From positions 1 through 11,947 of the forward strand of contig SKHC01000035.1 of the NCBI GenBank assembly GCA_007117145.1: a stretch of DNA of 11,947 nucleotides. Direction: 5' to 3'. Shown in pieces: positions 1 to 5,229 of this stretch. The notes beneath the pieces were generated by a model, which searched no databases, was not told the DNA's origin, and saw only the letters and a list, made by a program, of their open reading frames with translations. The stretch is from Candidatus Woesearchaeota archaeon. GTDB taxonomy: Archaea > Nanobdellota > Nanobdellia > Woesearchaeales > 21-14-0-10-32-9. Within the stretch, counting starts at the first letter, position 1. Every line of letters starts with the position of its first letter. Position numbers and translations under genes: made by a program.

Positions 1-764
1 AGTTAGAAACAAAAATCGTTGAATTTGAAACGAGCAAACCAGATAACTTAGAGTTTTTTCCAGAAACAAAATTAGATTATATGTTACAACTAAACCCCTT
101 TGAGTTAGTGCATCATTTTAAAGGTCATGAGTTAGATGATATCAAAGTACTATCTGTTTCAAACGGGTATAAAATCATAAGTCGCGATAACGATTATGAT
201 AACACGTTAATTACTACAAGAATTAAAAGAAGTCATAGGGAGGCTGAAAAGAAGACTGATTGGGTGTTAGGTCTTAGACCTTCAGAGAAAGCATATGATA
301 GCACAGGTGTTATGACTTTGGTAAATACTCCTGTGTTAGCTTATAAAGAAAAAAAAGAAGTATCTTTGGTGGGTACAGGAGATGATAAAAAGGCTGGCAT
401 GAAACCATATTTCCACAGTTTGCCTGATACTTGGGATAAAAAATTAGTAATTGATGCAGAAAGAATTGCAGAGGTAAGACTTACTGATTACTTAAGAAGA
501 AAAGAAAGAGGGGAAAATATTGAATTAGAAAGAGATGATAAGAAAATACCTGGAATCACTGTTAAAAGAATATATCTGGGGGTTCCTGCCGAGTTTCAAA
601 TTTATACTCATAAGTGGCATGGTTTGTATGAGCGTTTTCATGACAATATCATCACTCCTCAAAGAGCAGGTGTTAGGTGTGAGAAAAGTAAAGATGCTGG
701 TGTTGACATGGTTGCAGAATACTTAGATTCAAAATTTAGAGATATATTCACGTTAAAAGTCTAG
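1..764 (+). CDS. Unrecognised protein, C-terminal part (5' end outside window)
   Basis: The reading frame is open from codon position 3, with no stop before the ATG at 81, so the gene probably begins left of the window and the Met at 81 is internal. About 253 residues are visible, ending at TAG 762-764. The protein is soluble-looking and rich in charged residues. I see no signal peptide, membrane segment or nucleotide-binding motif. Visible landmarks are a basic stretch after the first third (TRIKRSHREAEKK), a glycine/lysine turn (GTGDDKKAG), a charged segment (LRRKERGENIELERDDKK), and an aromatic/His-rich stretch near the end (IYTHKWHGLYERFHDN). I do not recognise a family and assign no function. 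It runs convergent to the small PUA-type gene and the two coding ends overlap by 12 bp (753-764). That it is a real gene is likely from its length and ordinary composition. The missing N-terminus may hold the diagnostic domain. Confidence 0.8.
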   Translation, partial: LETKIVEFETSKPDNLEFFPETKLDYMLQLNPFELVHHFKGHELDDIKVLSVSNGYKIISRDNDYDNTLITTRIKRSHREAEKKTDWVLGLRPSEKAYDSTGVMTLVNTPVLAYKEKKEVSLVGTGDDKKAGMKPYFHSLPDTWDKKLVIDAERIAEVRLTDYLRRKERGENIELERDDKKIPGITVKRIYLGVPAEFQIYTHKWHGLYERFHDNIITPQRAGVRCEKSKDAGVDMVAEYLDSKFRDIFTLKV

Positions 765-1217
765 TTCTTCGTTAACAACATTTAGCCTTCTGCTTTTTGG
801 AATTCCAGTTAACAATTTTCCATTAACTATTTTGCCAGCTCCTAAATAATCCTCTCCTTGTTTCACAATAACTATTTCGTTTGGTCCTTCAACATTTATG
901 TCTTGTCCTTTAAGCCATTCATGTCTTTGCTCAAGAGTTATTTCAACAACATTTTTCTTAGCTAAAGGTCCAATGATTTGACTTCCTTCAATGCTTGGTC
1001 TAAACCCGTCTAACTGGTATTTTCCAATGTATAATCCGATGCTGTCAATTCGGTAATCGTCAAGGTTCACTTTTGCTATATCTGCGTTTACAACATACAA
1101 TTTTTGTTTGCCACTCTCCATGTAAACATATTCTTTCTTTGGCTCAAATCCAAATTGTTTGAAGAGTTTTTTTAAGAACACTTTTTTTTCTTTACTATTA
1201 TATATTTTAAGTTTCAT
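753..1217 (-). CDS. Small PUA-type RNA-binding protein (NOL1/NOP2/Sun C-terminal-like, COG3270-like)
   Basis: A 154-residue protein resembling the stand-alone archaeal version of the PUA-like RNA-binding domain found at the end of NOL1/NOP2/Sun rRNA m5C methyltransferases. The supporting pattern lies in the second half: GLYIGKYQLDGFRPSIEGSQ, then KNVVEIT, EWLKGQDI, a glycine-containing strand (VIVKQGEDYLGAGKI) and a basic end (GIPKSRRL). No methyltransferase catalytic domain is present, so it probably binds RNA without modifying it itself, perhaps in ribosome or tRNA maturation. The first ~50 residues are lysine-rich (KEKKVFLKKLFKQFG). The longest frame begins with GTG at 1226, but ATG at 1217 overlaps the infB stop as ATGA and has a G-rich GTGGGG just upstream, so 1217 is preferred. 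It is the second gene of the infB operon and probably translationally coupled. The family call rests on remembered motif similarity; the precise role is inferred. Confidence 0.72.
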   Translation of the reverse strand: MKLKIYNSKEKKVFLKKLFKQFGFEPKKEYVYMESGKQKLYVVNADIAKVNLDDYRIDSIGLYIGKYQLDGFRPSIEGSQIIGPLAKKNVVEITLEQRHEWLKGQDINVEGPNEIVIVKQGEDYLGAGKIVNGKLLTGIPKSRRLNVVNEELDF

Positions 1218-2971
1218 ATTCCCCACAGCGGATTTTGTTTTCTTTTGATCTCGGCGATGTCTTTTAAGATGTCTTTTTCTTCTTCTTTCAAGTATCTCTT
1301 TAGTGATTTGAATTTCCTGAATTCTTCCTCAGTTATGTCTGTGTAGTACACTTCTCCTTCAAGTATGTGTCGGCCTCCAACCACTTTTGGCAAACTTACA
1401 GCTACTTGCCTTCCTTTTTCTGCTGTGCTAATAGAGTCTTTGTCTGATTGTATGCTTTTAACATAAGTTAATCTATCTCCAGCCCTATTAATTAAGTGGG
1501 CGTTTGTTTTAAGTGTTCCTTTAAGCACTTCAATTCCAGCAATACATGGATTACTCTGTCTAAATAAACAGTTTTGCAGAACTTCGATAACAGCAGGTTT
1601 TGTTATTTTTTCGAATTCTTTTTGCTCTACTTCCTTTTCTTTTTCTACTACAAATAATTCGTATTCGTCAAGCAAAGCATAGATAACATCTCGAACCACA
1701 ACCCTTACTCTTTCTGTGCTTTCTTCTTGTTTTATGTTAAATCCTAAAATGCAACTATACACAGGGTTTTCTTCATAGTTACTTTCTGCATCACTTATAT
1801 CTTTTTTTGTGATGTTTCCAATACTTGCTTTTCTAATAGGTACGTCTTTTTCTTTAAGCAGTTTAGTTAATGCTTCAAGACTACCTAAAGTATCTGCTTT
1901 AATTATAATTCCTTTCTTGTCAGTGTCAATTGTGACTTCTGCTATTTGATTACTTATAGTTTGCTCAACTTGAGTTGTGTCTCCTTGAACGCTTTGCAAA
2001 GGCATCCCAGCTACCACATCTTCTGGCATACTGCTAAAACTAAGTTTAACTCCTGTTGCAGCCACAACTTCTTTTACTGCTTTATATTTACTTTTCTTAT
2101 CTCTCATATCAGTTAAAGGCTCTGGCATTAGAAGTGCTTTAATCTTAGCTTTCCTTGCACCATTTAAACTTCCAACAATAATTTCATCTCCAACCTTTAA
2201 AGTTCCATCATAAAGTATTACGTCAAGTGTTGTTCCAAGCCCAAGACTTTCTTTCACCTCAAGTATTACTCCCTTTCCAGGTCCACTCACATTCAAGTTC
2301 AAGTTAGCTTCTAAATATCTTTGACTCATCCCAGTTATTATCATAAGAATCTCTTCCAAACCAATAGATTCAGTTGCACTACACGGGATAATTGCGATTT
2401 GCTTAGTTAAATCTTCTACTCTGTCGTATCTCTCACTTCCAAGACCGAATTTTTCGTGTAAAACTCCAACCAACTCGTATATCTTGGTTTCTACATAAGT
2501 CTTAGTTTGTTCACTTTGACTTTTTAAACTCTCTAAAAAATTCTGATTAGTTTTCCTATATCCTTGTGCCAAATCTACTTTGTTTGCAGCTATGATAAAA
2601 GGAGTTTTGTAACTTTTAAGTATCTCAATAGTTTCAATTGTTTGTGGTTTGAACCCTTCATTTATGTCAATTACCACGATAGCTATATCTGCCAAGTTGC
2701 CTCCTCTTTTTCTAAGACTTGTGAAAGCTGCGTGTCCTGGCGTATCTATAAATAAAAGTCCAGGTATTGTAATCTTCATTTTTAGCTTTTCGCTAAGCTC
2801 TCCAATTCTCTTCAAAATTACATCCACAGGCATTATGCTAGCACCAATTGCTTGAGTTATTCCTCCAGCTTCGCCTTTTACTATATTGCTATTTCTAAGA
2901 CTGTCAAGAATACTGCTCTTGCCGTGGTCTACGTGACCTAAAACGCTTATAATTGGTGCTCTGTTTGCCAT
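1214..2971 (-). CDS. infB: Archaeal translation initiation factor aIF5B (IF-2 family GTPase)
   Basis: This 585-residue GTPase promotes subunit joining and initiator-tRNA positioning at translation initiation. All G motifs are present: G1 GHVDHGKS (12-19), the G2 threonine in GGITQAIGA (T39), G3 DTPGH (76-80), G4 NKVD (130-133) and G5 SAT (198-200). After the G domain come a beta-barrel domain II (about 225-340), the domain III region (TIDTDKKGIIIKADTLGSLE onward) and a C-terminal barrel ending in a lysine-rich helix, as usual for aIF5B. Length matches typical archaeal aIF5B (around 590-600). There is no intein at the P-loop and no bacterial-type N-terminal extension. The start at 2971 (MANRAPIISVLGHVDHGKS) puts the P-loop at the expected distance from the N-terminus. 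No Shine-Dalgarno is visible upstream; the leader is pyrimidine-rich, and a TATA-like element about 27 nt upstream suggests a leaderless or nearly leaderless mRNA. The stop overlaps the next gene's start (ATGA). Confidence 0.97.
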   Translation of the reverse strand: MANRAPIISVLGHVDHGKSSILDSLRNSNIVKGEAGGITQAIGASIMPVDVILKRIGELSEKLKMKITIPGLLFIDTPGHAAFTSLRKRGGNLADIAIVVIDINEGFKPQTIETIEILKSYKTPFIIAANKVDLAQGYRKTNQNFLESLKSQSEQTKTYVETKIYELVGVLHEKFGLGSERYDRVEDLTKQIAIIPCSATESIGLEEILMIITGMSQRYLEANLNLNVSGPGKGVILEVKESLGLGTTLDVILYDGTLKVGDEIIVGSLNGARKAKIKALLMPEPLTDMRDKKSKYKAVKEVVAATGVKLSFSSMPEDVVAGMPLQSVQGDTTQVEQTISNQIAEVTIDTDKKGIIIKADTLGSLEALTKLLKEKDVPIRKASIGNITKKDISDAESNYEENPVYSCILGFNIKQEESTERVRVVVRDVIYALLDEYELFVVEKEKEVEQKEFEKITKPAVIEVLQNCLFRQSNPCIAGIEVLKGTLKTNAHLINRAGDRLTYVKSIQSDKDSISTAEKGRQVAVSLPKVVGGRHILEGEVYYTDITEEEFRKFKSLKRYLKEEEKDILKDIAEIKRKQNPLWGI

Positions 2972-2993
2972 ATAATTTGAAAGAAAGAGAGGT

Positions 2994-3003
2994 TATTTAA
3001 AAA
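2994..3003 (-). promoter_or_regulatory. Possible TATA box for infB operon
   Basis: On the minus strand this reads TTTTTAAATA, centred about 27 nt upstream of the infB ATG at 2971. That is the spacing from archaeal TATA box to transcription start, so the message would begin at or next to the start codon, which agrees with the absence of a ribosome binding site. The intergenic DNA is AT-rich, so chance matches are easy. The palindromic TATATA at 3021-3026 is an alternative that would give a leader of roughly 25 nt. Confidence 0.4.
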
Positions 3004-3015
3004 TATTATTAACAG

Positions 3016-3028
3016 AAAAATATATAAA
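3016..3028 (+). promoter_or_regulatory. TATA box for the surface-protein gene
   Basis: A-rich AAAAA followed by TATATAAA resembles an archaeal BRE plus TATA element. It is centred about 25 nt before the GGGAGG ribosome binding site and 40 nt before the ATG at 3065, predicting transcription start near 3048-3052. This argues against the upstream ATG at 3047, which would lie at or before the predicted transcript start. Confidence 0.55.
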
Positions 3029-3050
3029 TCTATTAAAAGACATCACATGT

Positions 3051-3056
3051 GGGAGG
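3051..3056 (+). promoter_or_regulatory. Shine-Dalgarno site that fixes the start at 3065
   Basis: GGGAGG lies 8 nt before the ATG at 3065. It falls downstream of the longer in-frame ATG at 3047, so only the 3065 start can use it. The protein from 3065 begins directly with a clean signal peptide (MKKSILIL...), which supports the choice. Confidence 0.85.
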
Positions 3057-3064
3057 AATCAATT

Positions 3065-4483
3065 ATGAAGAAATCAATTTTAATCTTAACTATTTTGTCT
3101 TTGACAATGCTATTACCTGTGGTGTCGGCTATAGATATCGAGGTAAACCCTTTAATTGATAGAATTCCTCCGATGGGTATTGCAACTTATAATTTCACGT
3201 TTTACAATCCAAATCCTGAATCGGTAAGTGTTACATGGTCTTTAGGTCCAAATCAAGCAGCGAATTGGATTACAAGTCCAAGCGCGACTACGATTCCTCC
3301 AGAATCTACAAAAGAAGTTACATTCACAGTCATACCGAAAAGTGTTGTTTTACCTTCTCAGTACAATTTACTCTTACAATTTAGATATCAAGGCCTCTCA
3401 CAAGATGTTCAAGTTCCAATAAGAGTGGTAAGTGTTGACTCAGTGTTTGGTTTCCAGCCACACGTAACCATGTCTATTGAGCACAGAAGAGAGTTAGACC
3501 CAAGAGAGCCATACACAGTCAGAGTTGTTATTAGAAATCAAAATCCAAGAAACCTTGAAGGTTTAGTTGTAACAGTAGATGGAGAATTATTCAGGGAAGA
3601 ATTCGTAGTAGATGTTGGTCCAAGCGCTGAAGTTTCAAGAGACCTTCAATTCACAATTAATCCTTTGCAGGCTCCAGGGCAACACAGACTTTCAGCTAGA
3701 GTTAGCTATCCTTTAATTGATGCATTGCTTTACGATTTAACCTCTAACTTCGAAGTTATAACTTACAGCGATATTACTCCTGTCTTTGAAAGTGAGACAT
3801 CTTGGTTTAAAACCACTGAAACTATTACTTTGCAAAACAGAGGAAATGTTCAAAGAAGCAAAGAAGTAGCTCTTAGAGCTCCTTGGTATCAAAGAATCTT
3901 TTTATCATCAGATGTTGATTATGAATTAGTTCAAATCAATGGCAAAGCGAACATGGCTTGGAATCCGTCTCTTGCGCCAGATGAAACAATGCAGATTACA
4001 GTTATTAGAAATTATAGGCCTTTAGCATTCTTGTTATTCTTGGCTTTATTAGTAGTACTATCATATTTCGTGTTTAGAAGTCCTTTAATTGTTCAAAAAC
4101 ACGCGTTCGTTGTAAAACAAGTAGAGGAAGGCGTTAACGATATAAAAATAAGGCTATATATTAGAAACCGTTCAAACAAATCGCTATATAATATTAATGT
4201 GAGTGATATGCTTCCAAGAATCACAGAATTCGTTGAAAGCAAAAGTGTTGGAAGCATCAAACCAACCAAGATTACTAAAACTTCAAAGAAAGGTACAATT
4301 CTAAACTGGCACTTCGATGTGTTAGAGGGTTTAGAAGAGAGAATAATCACGTATAAGATTAGAAGCACTCTTAGAATAGTTGGAGATATTACTTTGCCAA
4401 ATAGCAGGGTTAAGTTTGAGAACAGCGAGGGTAAAGAGTCGTTTGCAAACAGTAGCAGTGCCAAGTTTTATATTAAACAGTAA
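3065..4483 (+). CDS. Membrane-anchored surface protein with Ig-like (NEW3/CARDB-like) domains
   Basis: A 472-residue exported protein. Residues 1-22 form a signal peptide: two lysines, a hydrophobic core, and a likely cleavage after VSA before IDIEV. Residues about 23-120 look like a NEW3-type Ig-like domain (YNFTFYNPNPESVSVTW, then ESTKEVTFTV). A second beta-sandwich follows at about 130-235 and a third at about 240-316 (TETITLQNRGNVQRSK). One transmembrane helix spans about 320-337, flanked by Arg. The last ~135 residues form another beta-rich, DUF11-like domain (VNDIKIRLYIRNRSNKSL) ending in an Asn/Ser-rich tail. If the signal peptide is cleaved, this C-terminal domain faces the cytoplasm, which is unusual for such a fold. 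No enzyme motif or cysteine pair is seen. The likely role is structural or adhesive at the cell surface; this is inference. Start chosen at 3065 because of the Shine-Dalgarno and signal peptide. The stop codon abuts the tRNA-Tyr promoter. Confidence 0.85.
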   Translation: MKKSILILTILSLTMLLPVVSAIDIEVNPLIDRIPPMGIATYNFTFYNPNPESVSVTWSLGPNQAANWITSPSATTIPPESTKEVTFTVIPKSVVLPSQYNLLLQFRYQGLSQDVQVPIRVVSVDSVFGFQPHVTMSIEHRRELDPREPYTVRVVIRNQNPRNLEGLVVTVDGELFREEFVVDVGPSAEVSRDLQFTINPLQAPGQHRLSARVSYPLIDALLYDLTSNFEVITYSDITPVFESETSWFKTTETITLQNRGNVQRSKEVALRAPWYQRIFLSSDVDYELVQINGKANMAWNPSLAPDETMQITVIRNYRPLAFLLFLALLVVLSYFVFRSPLIVQKHAFVVKQVEEGVNDIKIRLYIRNRSNKSLYNINVSDMLPRITEFVESKSVGSIKPTKITKTSKKGTILNWHFDVLEGLEERIITYKIRSTLRIVGDITLPNSRVKFENSEGKESFANSSSAKFYIKQ

Positions 4484-4494
4484 TTTTTATAAAT
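4484..4494 (+). promoter_or_regulatory. TATA box of tRNA-Tyr
   Basis: TTTTTATAAAT starts immediately after the stop codon of the surface-protein gene. Its centre is about 27 nt before the first base of tRNA-Tyr, so transcription would start within a few bases of the tRNA 5' end. This gives the tRNA its own promoter and serves as a local ruler for TATA spacing in this genome. Confidence 0.7.
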
Positions 4495-4516
4495 AGTTCA
4501 AGGCTACGAAAACTAT

Positions 4517-4641
4517 CCCTCGGTAGCTCAACGGCAGAGCGTCCGGCTGTAGATATTAGTTGACTGCTCTGAAAATCAGAGTTGGATGAAATGTAATCAG
4601 CCGACACCGGAAGGCTGGGAGTTCAAATCTCCCCTGGGGGA
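4517..4641 (+). tRNA. tRNA-Tyr (GTA), with intron
   Basis: A full cloverleaf can be folded. The acceptor stem is CCCTCGG (4517-4523) with CTGGGGG (4634-4640), including two G-T wobbles, and the discriminator is A4641. The D stem is GCTC/GAGC (4526-4529, 4537-4540). The anticodon stem is TCCGG/CCGGA (4542-4546, 4607-4611). The T stem is GGGAG/CTCCC around loop TTCAAAT (4622-4628). The anticodon GTA is at 4549-4551. The anticodon stem only closes if a 53-nt insert next to the anticodon is removed; the spliced loop reads CTGTAGA with a purine at 37. The C1-G72 pair and A73 are tyrosine identity elements in archaea and eukaryotes. No CCA is encoded, so it must be added after transcription. Its TATA box lies 27 nt upstream and an oligo-T tract follows. 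Confidence 0.96.
4553..4605 (+). other. tRNA-Tyr intron (53 nt, canonical 37/38 position)
   Basis: This segment interrupts the anticodon loop between G37 and A38. Because A4553 equals A4606, the cut could be one base later and give the same mature tRNA. Around the junctions a relaxed bulge-helix-bulge can be drawn: bulge AGA (4551-4553), a weak central helix of 4547-4550 with 4600-4603 (one mismatch, one G-T), and bulge ACA (4604-4606). The intron side continues as TATTA (4554-4558) with TAATCA (4594-4599, one C bulged). The body holds a perfect 6-bp hairpin CTCTGA-AAA-TCAGAG (4567-4581). Removal would be by the archaeal tRNA splicing endonuclease, which is not in this window. Confidence 0.9.
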
Positions 4642-4645
4642 CTCA

Positions 4646-4655
4646 TTTTTCTTTT
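4646..4655 (+). terminator. Oligo-T terminator after tRNA-Tyr
   Basis: TTTTTCTTTT begins 5 nt after the tRNA discriminator base. T-tracts in the non-template strand are the usual archaeal intrinsic terminator, and no hairpin is needed. It is followed by a new TATA box at 4677, consistent with a transcription unit boundary. Confidence 0.6.
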
Positions 4656-4670
4656 GATTTCATATCCACC

Positions 4671-4686
4671 AAAAGGTTTATAAATC
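4671..4686 (+). promoter_or_regulatory. BRE/TATA element upstream of an unassigned transcript and tRNA-Asp
   Basis: AAAAGG followed by TTTATAAATC is the best promoter-like element in the window. It predicts transcription start near 4703-4709, about 85 nt before tRNA-Asp. No long open frame uses that leader, so the element either gives tRNA-Asp a long leader or drives a separate small RNA covering the hairpin at 4742-4784. Confidence 0.65.
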
Positions 4687-4741
4687 GATTGTGTTTCCAC
4701 TCGTTACATGAGTCAAGTTTTAAAGCTCTATCAGTTTGAGT

Positions 4742-4784
4742 AGGGTACTTCTGTATTAGACTATAACTAATGCGAAAGTATTCT
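4742..4784 (+). ncRNA. Candidate structured RNA (17-bp imperfect hairpin) upstream of tRNA-Asp
   Basis: The segment folds on itself. Positions 4753-4759 (GTATTAG) pair with 4767-4773 (CTAATGC) around a 7-nt loop ACTATAA. Below that, 4749-4751 pair with 4774-4776 and 4742-4748 pair with 4778-4784. The total is 17 pairs (three of them G-T) with only two single-base bulges, T4752 and A4777. It lies downstream of the strong TATA at 4677 and ends 6 nt before tRNA-Asp. I find no box C/D pair, no ACA box at the proper distance and no T-arm, so it is not a recognisable guide RNA or tRNA. It might be an independent small RNA, a 5' leader processed off tRNA-Asp, or a DNA-level element around a TATA box in the loop. 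Confidence 0.4.
4761..4767 (+). promoter_or_regulatory. Weak alternative TATA box for tRNA-Asp
   Basis: CTATAAC is centred about 27 nt before tRNA-Asp, the same spacing as the TATA box of tRNA-Tyr. The match to an archaeal TATA is only fair and it sits in the loop of the hairpin at 4742-4784, so the two readings of this segment compete. Confidence 0.35.
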
Positions 4785-4790
4785 ATGTCT

Positions 4791-4863
4791 GCCTTGGTAG
4801 TGTAGTGGCCTATCATGAAGCCCTGTCGAGGCTTCGACCCGGGTTCAAATCCCGGCCAGGGCG
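4791..4863 (+). tRNA. tRNA-Asp (GTC)
   Basis: A 73-nt intronless cloverleaf. The acceptor stem is GCCTTGG (4791-4797) with CCAGGGC (4856-4862), all seven paired with one T-G wobble. The discriminator is G4863, expected for aspartate. The anticodon stem is AAGCC/GGCTT (4818-4822, 4830-4834) around loop CTGTCGA, with GTC at 4825-4827. The T stem is CCGGG/CCCGG around TTCAAAT. No CCA is encoded. An oligo-T run follows directly. Confidence 0.97.
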
Positions 4864-4868
4864 TTTTT
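4864..4868 (+). terminator. Short oligo-T run after tRNA-Asp
   Basis: Five T residues directly follow the discriminator base. This could be a weak or partial terminator. Because no clear TATA box is positioned for tRNA-Lys, some readthrough into tRNA-Lys and the polymerase operon seems needed. Confidence 0.35.
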
Positions 4869-4881
4869 GACTCTTGACTCT
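4868..4881 (+). repeat. Tandem 7-nt duplication
   Basis: TGACTCT occurs twice in direct succession (4868-4874 and 4875-4881) between tRNA-Asp and tRNA-Lys. It is too short to suggest a function and may simply be replication slippage in spacer DNA. Confidence 0.5.
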
Positions 4882-4890
4882 AAAGTTTAA

Positions 4891-4964
4891 GGGTCGTTAG
4901 CTCAGCCTGGCAGAGCACTTGGCTTTTAACCAAGGTGTCGCGAGTTCGAATCTCGTACGACCCA
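4891..4964 (+). tRNA. tRNA-Lys (TTT)
   Basis: A 74-nt intronless cloverleaf. The acceptor stem is GGGTCGT (4891-4897) with ACGACCC (4957-4963), seven perfect pairs. The discriminator is A4964. The D stem is GCTC/GAGC. The anticodon stem is CTTGG/CCAAG (4918-4922, 4930-4934) around loop CTTTTAA, with TTT at 4925-4927. The T arm loop is TTCGAAT. No CCA is encoded. It is only 19 nt upstream of the rpoH start, so it may be co-transcribed with the RNA polymerase operon and released by tRNA end processing. Confidence 0.97.
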
Positions 4965-4973
4965 TATAATCAC

Positions 4974-4978
4974 GTGAT
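4974..4978 (+). promoter_or_regulatory. GTGAT ribosome binding site of rpoH, inside a 10-bp palindrome
   Basis: GTGAT matches the part of the Shine-Dalgarno complementary to the 3' end of archaeal 16S rRNA (AUCAC) and lies 5 nt before the rpoH ATG. It is the right half of a perfect palindrome ATCACGTGAT (4969-4978), so the site could also be bound by a dimeric protein, though a short palindrome can arise by chance. Confidence 0.5.
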
Positions 4979-4983
4979 ATAAC

Positions 4984-5229
4984 ATGGCCGAAAAAAAGAA
5001 AATACCCATAACCCACACTCTCATCCCTGAGCATACAAAGCTATCAGATGATGAGAAAAAGAAGTTGCTCGAGTTTCACAATATTACAATTAAGGATTTG
5101 CCAAAGATTCTAATCAAAGATCCTGCGATAAAACATCTAGATGTTAAAGAAAACGATGTTATTAGGATTCAAAGAAGAAGTTCAACTGCTGGTGAATCAG
5201 TTTTTTATAGGGGGGTTGTAAATGAGTAA
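4984..5229 (+). CDS. rpoH: RNA polymerase subunit H (Rpo5, Rpb5 C-terminal domain)
   Basis: This 81-residue protein is the archaeal counterpart of the C-terminal domain of eukaryotic Rpb5; archaea lack the N-terminal Rpb5 extension, and the length is typical. Diagnostic segments are HTLIPEHTKLSDDEKKKLL (11-29), ITIKDLPKI, KDPAIKHLD and the ending R-S-S-T-A-G...YRGVV. It assembles at the lower jaw of the polymerase, contacting the largest subunit and downstream DNA. It is the first gene of the canonical archaeal order H-B''-B'-A'-A'' and its stop overlaps the B'' start by 8 nt. The start follows a GTGAT ribosome binding site; no other Met is available near the N-terminus. No clear TATA box lies at a suitable distance, because the upstream DNA is tRNA-Lys. 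Confidence 0.97.
   Translation: MAEKKKIPITHTLIPEHTKLSDDEKKKLLEFHNITIKDLPKILIKDPAIKHLDVKENDVIRIQRRSSTAGESVFYRGVVNE
5210..5215 (+). promoter_or_regulatory. G-rich ribosome binding site for rpoB''
   Basis: A run of six G (5210-5215) lies 6 nt before the ATG at 5222, inside the 3' end of rpoH. It supports independent initiation on B'' despite the 8-nt overlap with rpoH. Confidence 0.65.

Noticed and set aside
3047..3064. Longer N-terminus of the surface protein from ATG 3047
   Set aside because: It would place GGGAGG inside the coding region and add MWEESI in front of a clean signal peptide. It is also at or before the predicted transcription start.
4093..4464. Antisense open frame of 123 codons within the surface-protein gene
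   Set aside because: It is fully antisense to a well-supported gene, has no ribosome binding site, and has a low-complexity hydrophobic translation typical of shadow frames. The same applies to the shorter antisense frames in rpoB', rpoA' and rpoA''.
4553..4605. Box C/D guide RNA inside the tRNA-Tyr intron, as in some archaeal tRNA-Trp introns
   Set aside because: A CTGA (4569-4572) and a GGATGAA-like stretch (4584-4590) are present, but there is no proper terminal C and D pair, and the CTGA is buried in the 6-bp hairpin.
4708..4743. Eleven-codon open frame (MSQVLKLYQFE) at the predicted transcription start after the TATA at 4677
   Set aside because: It sits where a leaderless start would be, but it is too short to tell from chance and has no recognisable composition. 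It is mentioned only in case conservation is later found.
4700..4790. Split or degenerate tRNA half upstream of tRNA-Asp
   Set aside because: GCTC/GAGT could mimic a D stem, but there is no GG in the loop, no T33 before a plausible anticodon and no T-arm sequence.
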